From Micromonospora sp. NBC_01796 (lineage in GTDB: Bacteria; Actinomycetota; Actinomycetes; Mycobacteriales; Micromonosporaceae): a DNA stretch of 64,000 nucleotides. The position numbers were made by a program, and so were the translations under genes. The notes under the pieces are model-generated. The model saw nothing but the letters and a program-made list of their open reading frames with translations, did no database searches and was not told the DNA's origin. Location: assembly GCF_035917455.1 (NCBI RefSeq), contig NZ_CP109078.1, positions 3,286,001 through 3,350,000 on the forward strand, read 5' to 3'. Below, piece after piece: positions 63,492 through 64,000 of the stretch (positions are counted from its first letter, which is position 1; each line of letters opens with the position of its first letter).

Positions 63492-63818
63492 CGTGCCCCC
63501 TGGCCGGTCACGTGATAATGGATCGGGCTCCTCGTCCAGCGTCCCGTACGGGGGCCCTTACCGCTAGTCTCCGGCGCCCCCTAAGGGGGAGAGATATGAT
63601 TGAACCACCGGAACGCCCTACATCCGATTCTTCCGACTAGCCTCGCCGGCCGGTGATCCGGAGGTTACGGAGCGTGGTGGAACTCGTGGTCTGGCGGCCT
63701 GTCAAGCGGAAGAAAGACCTCTCACAGGGCCTCTGAGCTGCGCTAATGGTCAGGACTGAGGTGGGACATCGGTGCCTGAGCGTGTTACCCTAGACACAGC
63801 GAAAGGGGTTTCGAACCT
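63492..63818. other. intergenic region upstream of carD
   Basis: This 327-bp gap has CCCCCTAAGGGGG (about 63578), then a 14-codon frame at 63596-63640 with a good ribosome site (GGGGGAGAG), and TACCCT (63786-63791) as likely -10 box of carD. No tRNA-like fold was recognised. Confidence 0.45.
63596..63640 (+). CDS. possible 14-residue leader peptide
   Basis: ATG 63596 has GGGGGAGAG about 3 nt before it and ends at TAG 63638. The product is MIEPPERPTSDSSD. Nothing shows that it is translated; attenuation of carD is only a possibility. Confidence 0.2.
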   Translation: MIEPPERPTSDSSD

Positions 63819-64000
63819 ATGGTTTTCAGTGTCGGCGAGACCGTTGTTTACCCCCACCACGGGGCCGCACTCATCGAGGCAATCGAGACTCGGGTCATCA
63901 AGGGCGAGCCAAAGCAGTACCTCGTCCTCAGGGTCGCTCAGGGTGACCTGACGGTCCGGGTGCCCGCTGAGAATGCCGAGATCGTCGGCGTCCGCGAAGT
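63819..64000 (+). CDS. carD: CarD-like transcription regulator, 3' end outside window
   Basis: The first 60 residues are visible: [20 protein letters not shown] and then [27 protein letters not shown], the RNA polymerase beta-interacting Tudor-like domain of CarD. CarD stabilises open promoter complexes in actinobacteria. AAAGGGG lies about 10 nt before ATG 63819. The DNA-binding helical domain lies beyond the window edge. IspD and IspF often follow carD, but this cannot be checked here. Confidence 0.95.
   Translation, partial: MVFSVGETVVYPHHGAALIEAIETRVIKGEPKQYLVLRVAQGDLTVRVPAENAEIVGVRE

Overview
High-GC DNA with strong GGAGG-type ribosome sites and many stop/start overlaps. The core gene set is actinobacterial (Lsr2, ClpC, DisA, RadA, CarD, septum-formation lipoprotein, actinobacterial Tad pilus). 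Gene order and accessory content (DUF1996 lipoprotein, type III PKS with UbiA and UbiG-like genes, lectin-tailed Ser/Thr kinase) suggest Micromonosporaceae; genus cannot be fixed from sequence alone. No rRNA, tRNA, CRISPR array, transposase or prophage gene was recognised.

Layout. 1-213: 5' end of a small secreted protein gene. 0.4-9.0 kb: one gene for a 2872-residue secreted mosaic protein (CSLREA, beta-helix, 11 Ig-like modules, two NosD-like beta-helices, two DNRLRE modules) with a strong terminator. 9.1-11.5 kb: a two-component system preceded by three 11-bp-spaced PHO-box-like repeats. 11.5-23.9 kb: mostly single genes (orphan PemK/MazF-like protein, DUF1996 lipoprotein, crotonase, DUF4259, beta-hydroxyacid dehydrogenase divergent from a CGNR regulator, SUKH-like protein, a Ser/Thr kinase with an extracellular ricin-type lectin, an SDR epimerase divergent from a DUF2231-Rieske protein). 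23.9-35.4 kb: a complete Tad/Flp pilus locus, 12 genes on the minus strand, with a prepilin peptidase read divergently. 35.7-47.1 kb: core metabolism (PEP mutase/isocitrate lyase-like, MidA-like methyltransferase, DUF2520-panC-panD, septum formation, nadB-nadC-coaX, methyltransferase, lysS). 47.2-57 kb: lsr2, clpC, mutY, ACT-def, disA, radA. 57-62.7 kb: LpqE-like lipoprotein, then a compact type III polyketide/prenylquinone cluster (UbiA divergent from UbiG-like methyltransferase, flavoprotein, type III PKS, membrane protein). The window ends in carD.

How the parts work together. panC and panD supply pantothenate and coaX phosphorylates it; nadB and nadC make nicotinate mononucleotide (nadA is not here). 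Tad genes encode pilin, pseudopilins, motor, platform and peptidase for a surface fibre. The 58-62.7 kb genes have the composition expected for a methoxylated, prenylated alkyl-hydroquinone lipid.

Most unusual non-coding structure: the clpC gene is bracketed by two hairpin elements of the same design (C-rich flank, perfect 18-19 bp inverted repeat with a 26-34 nt loop, G-rich flank), and between the first and clpC lies a dyad-symmetric set of four DnaA-box-like 9-mers. At least eight genes have a TANNNT hexamer exactly 6 nt before the start codon and no ribosome site, which points to leaderless transcripts.
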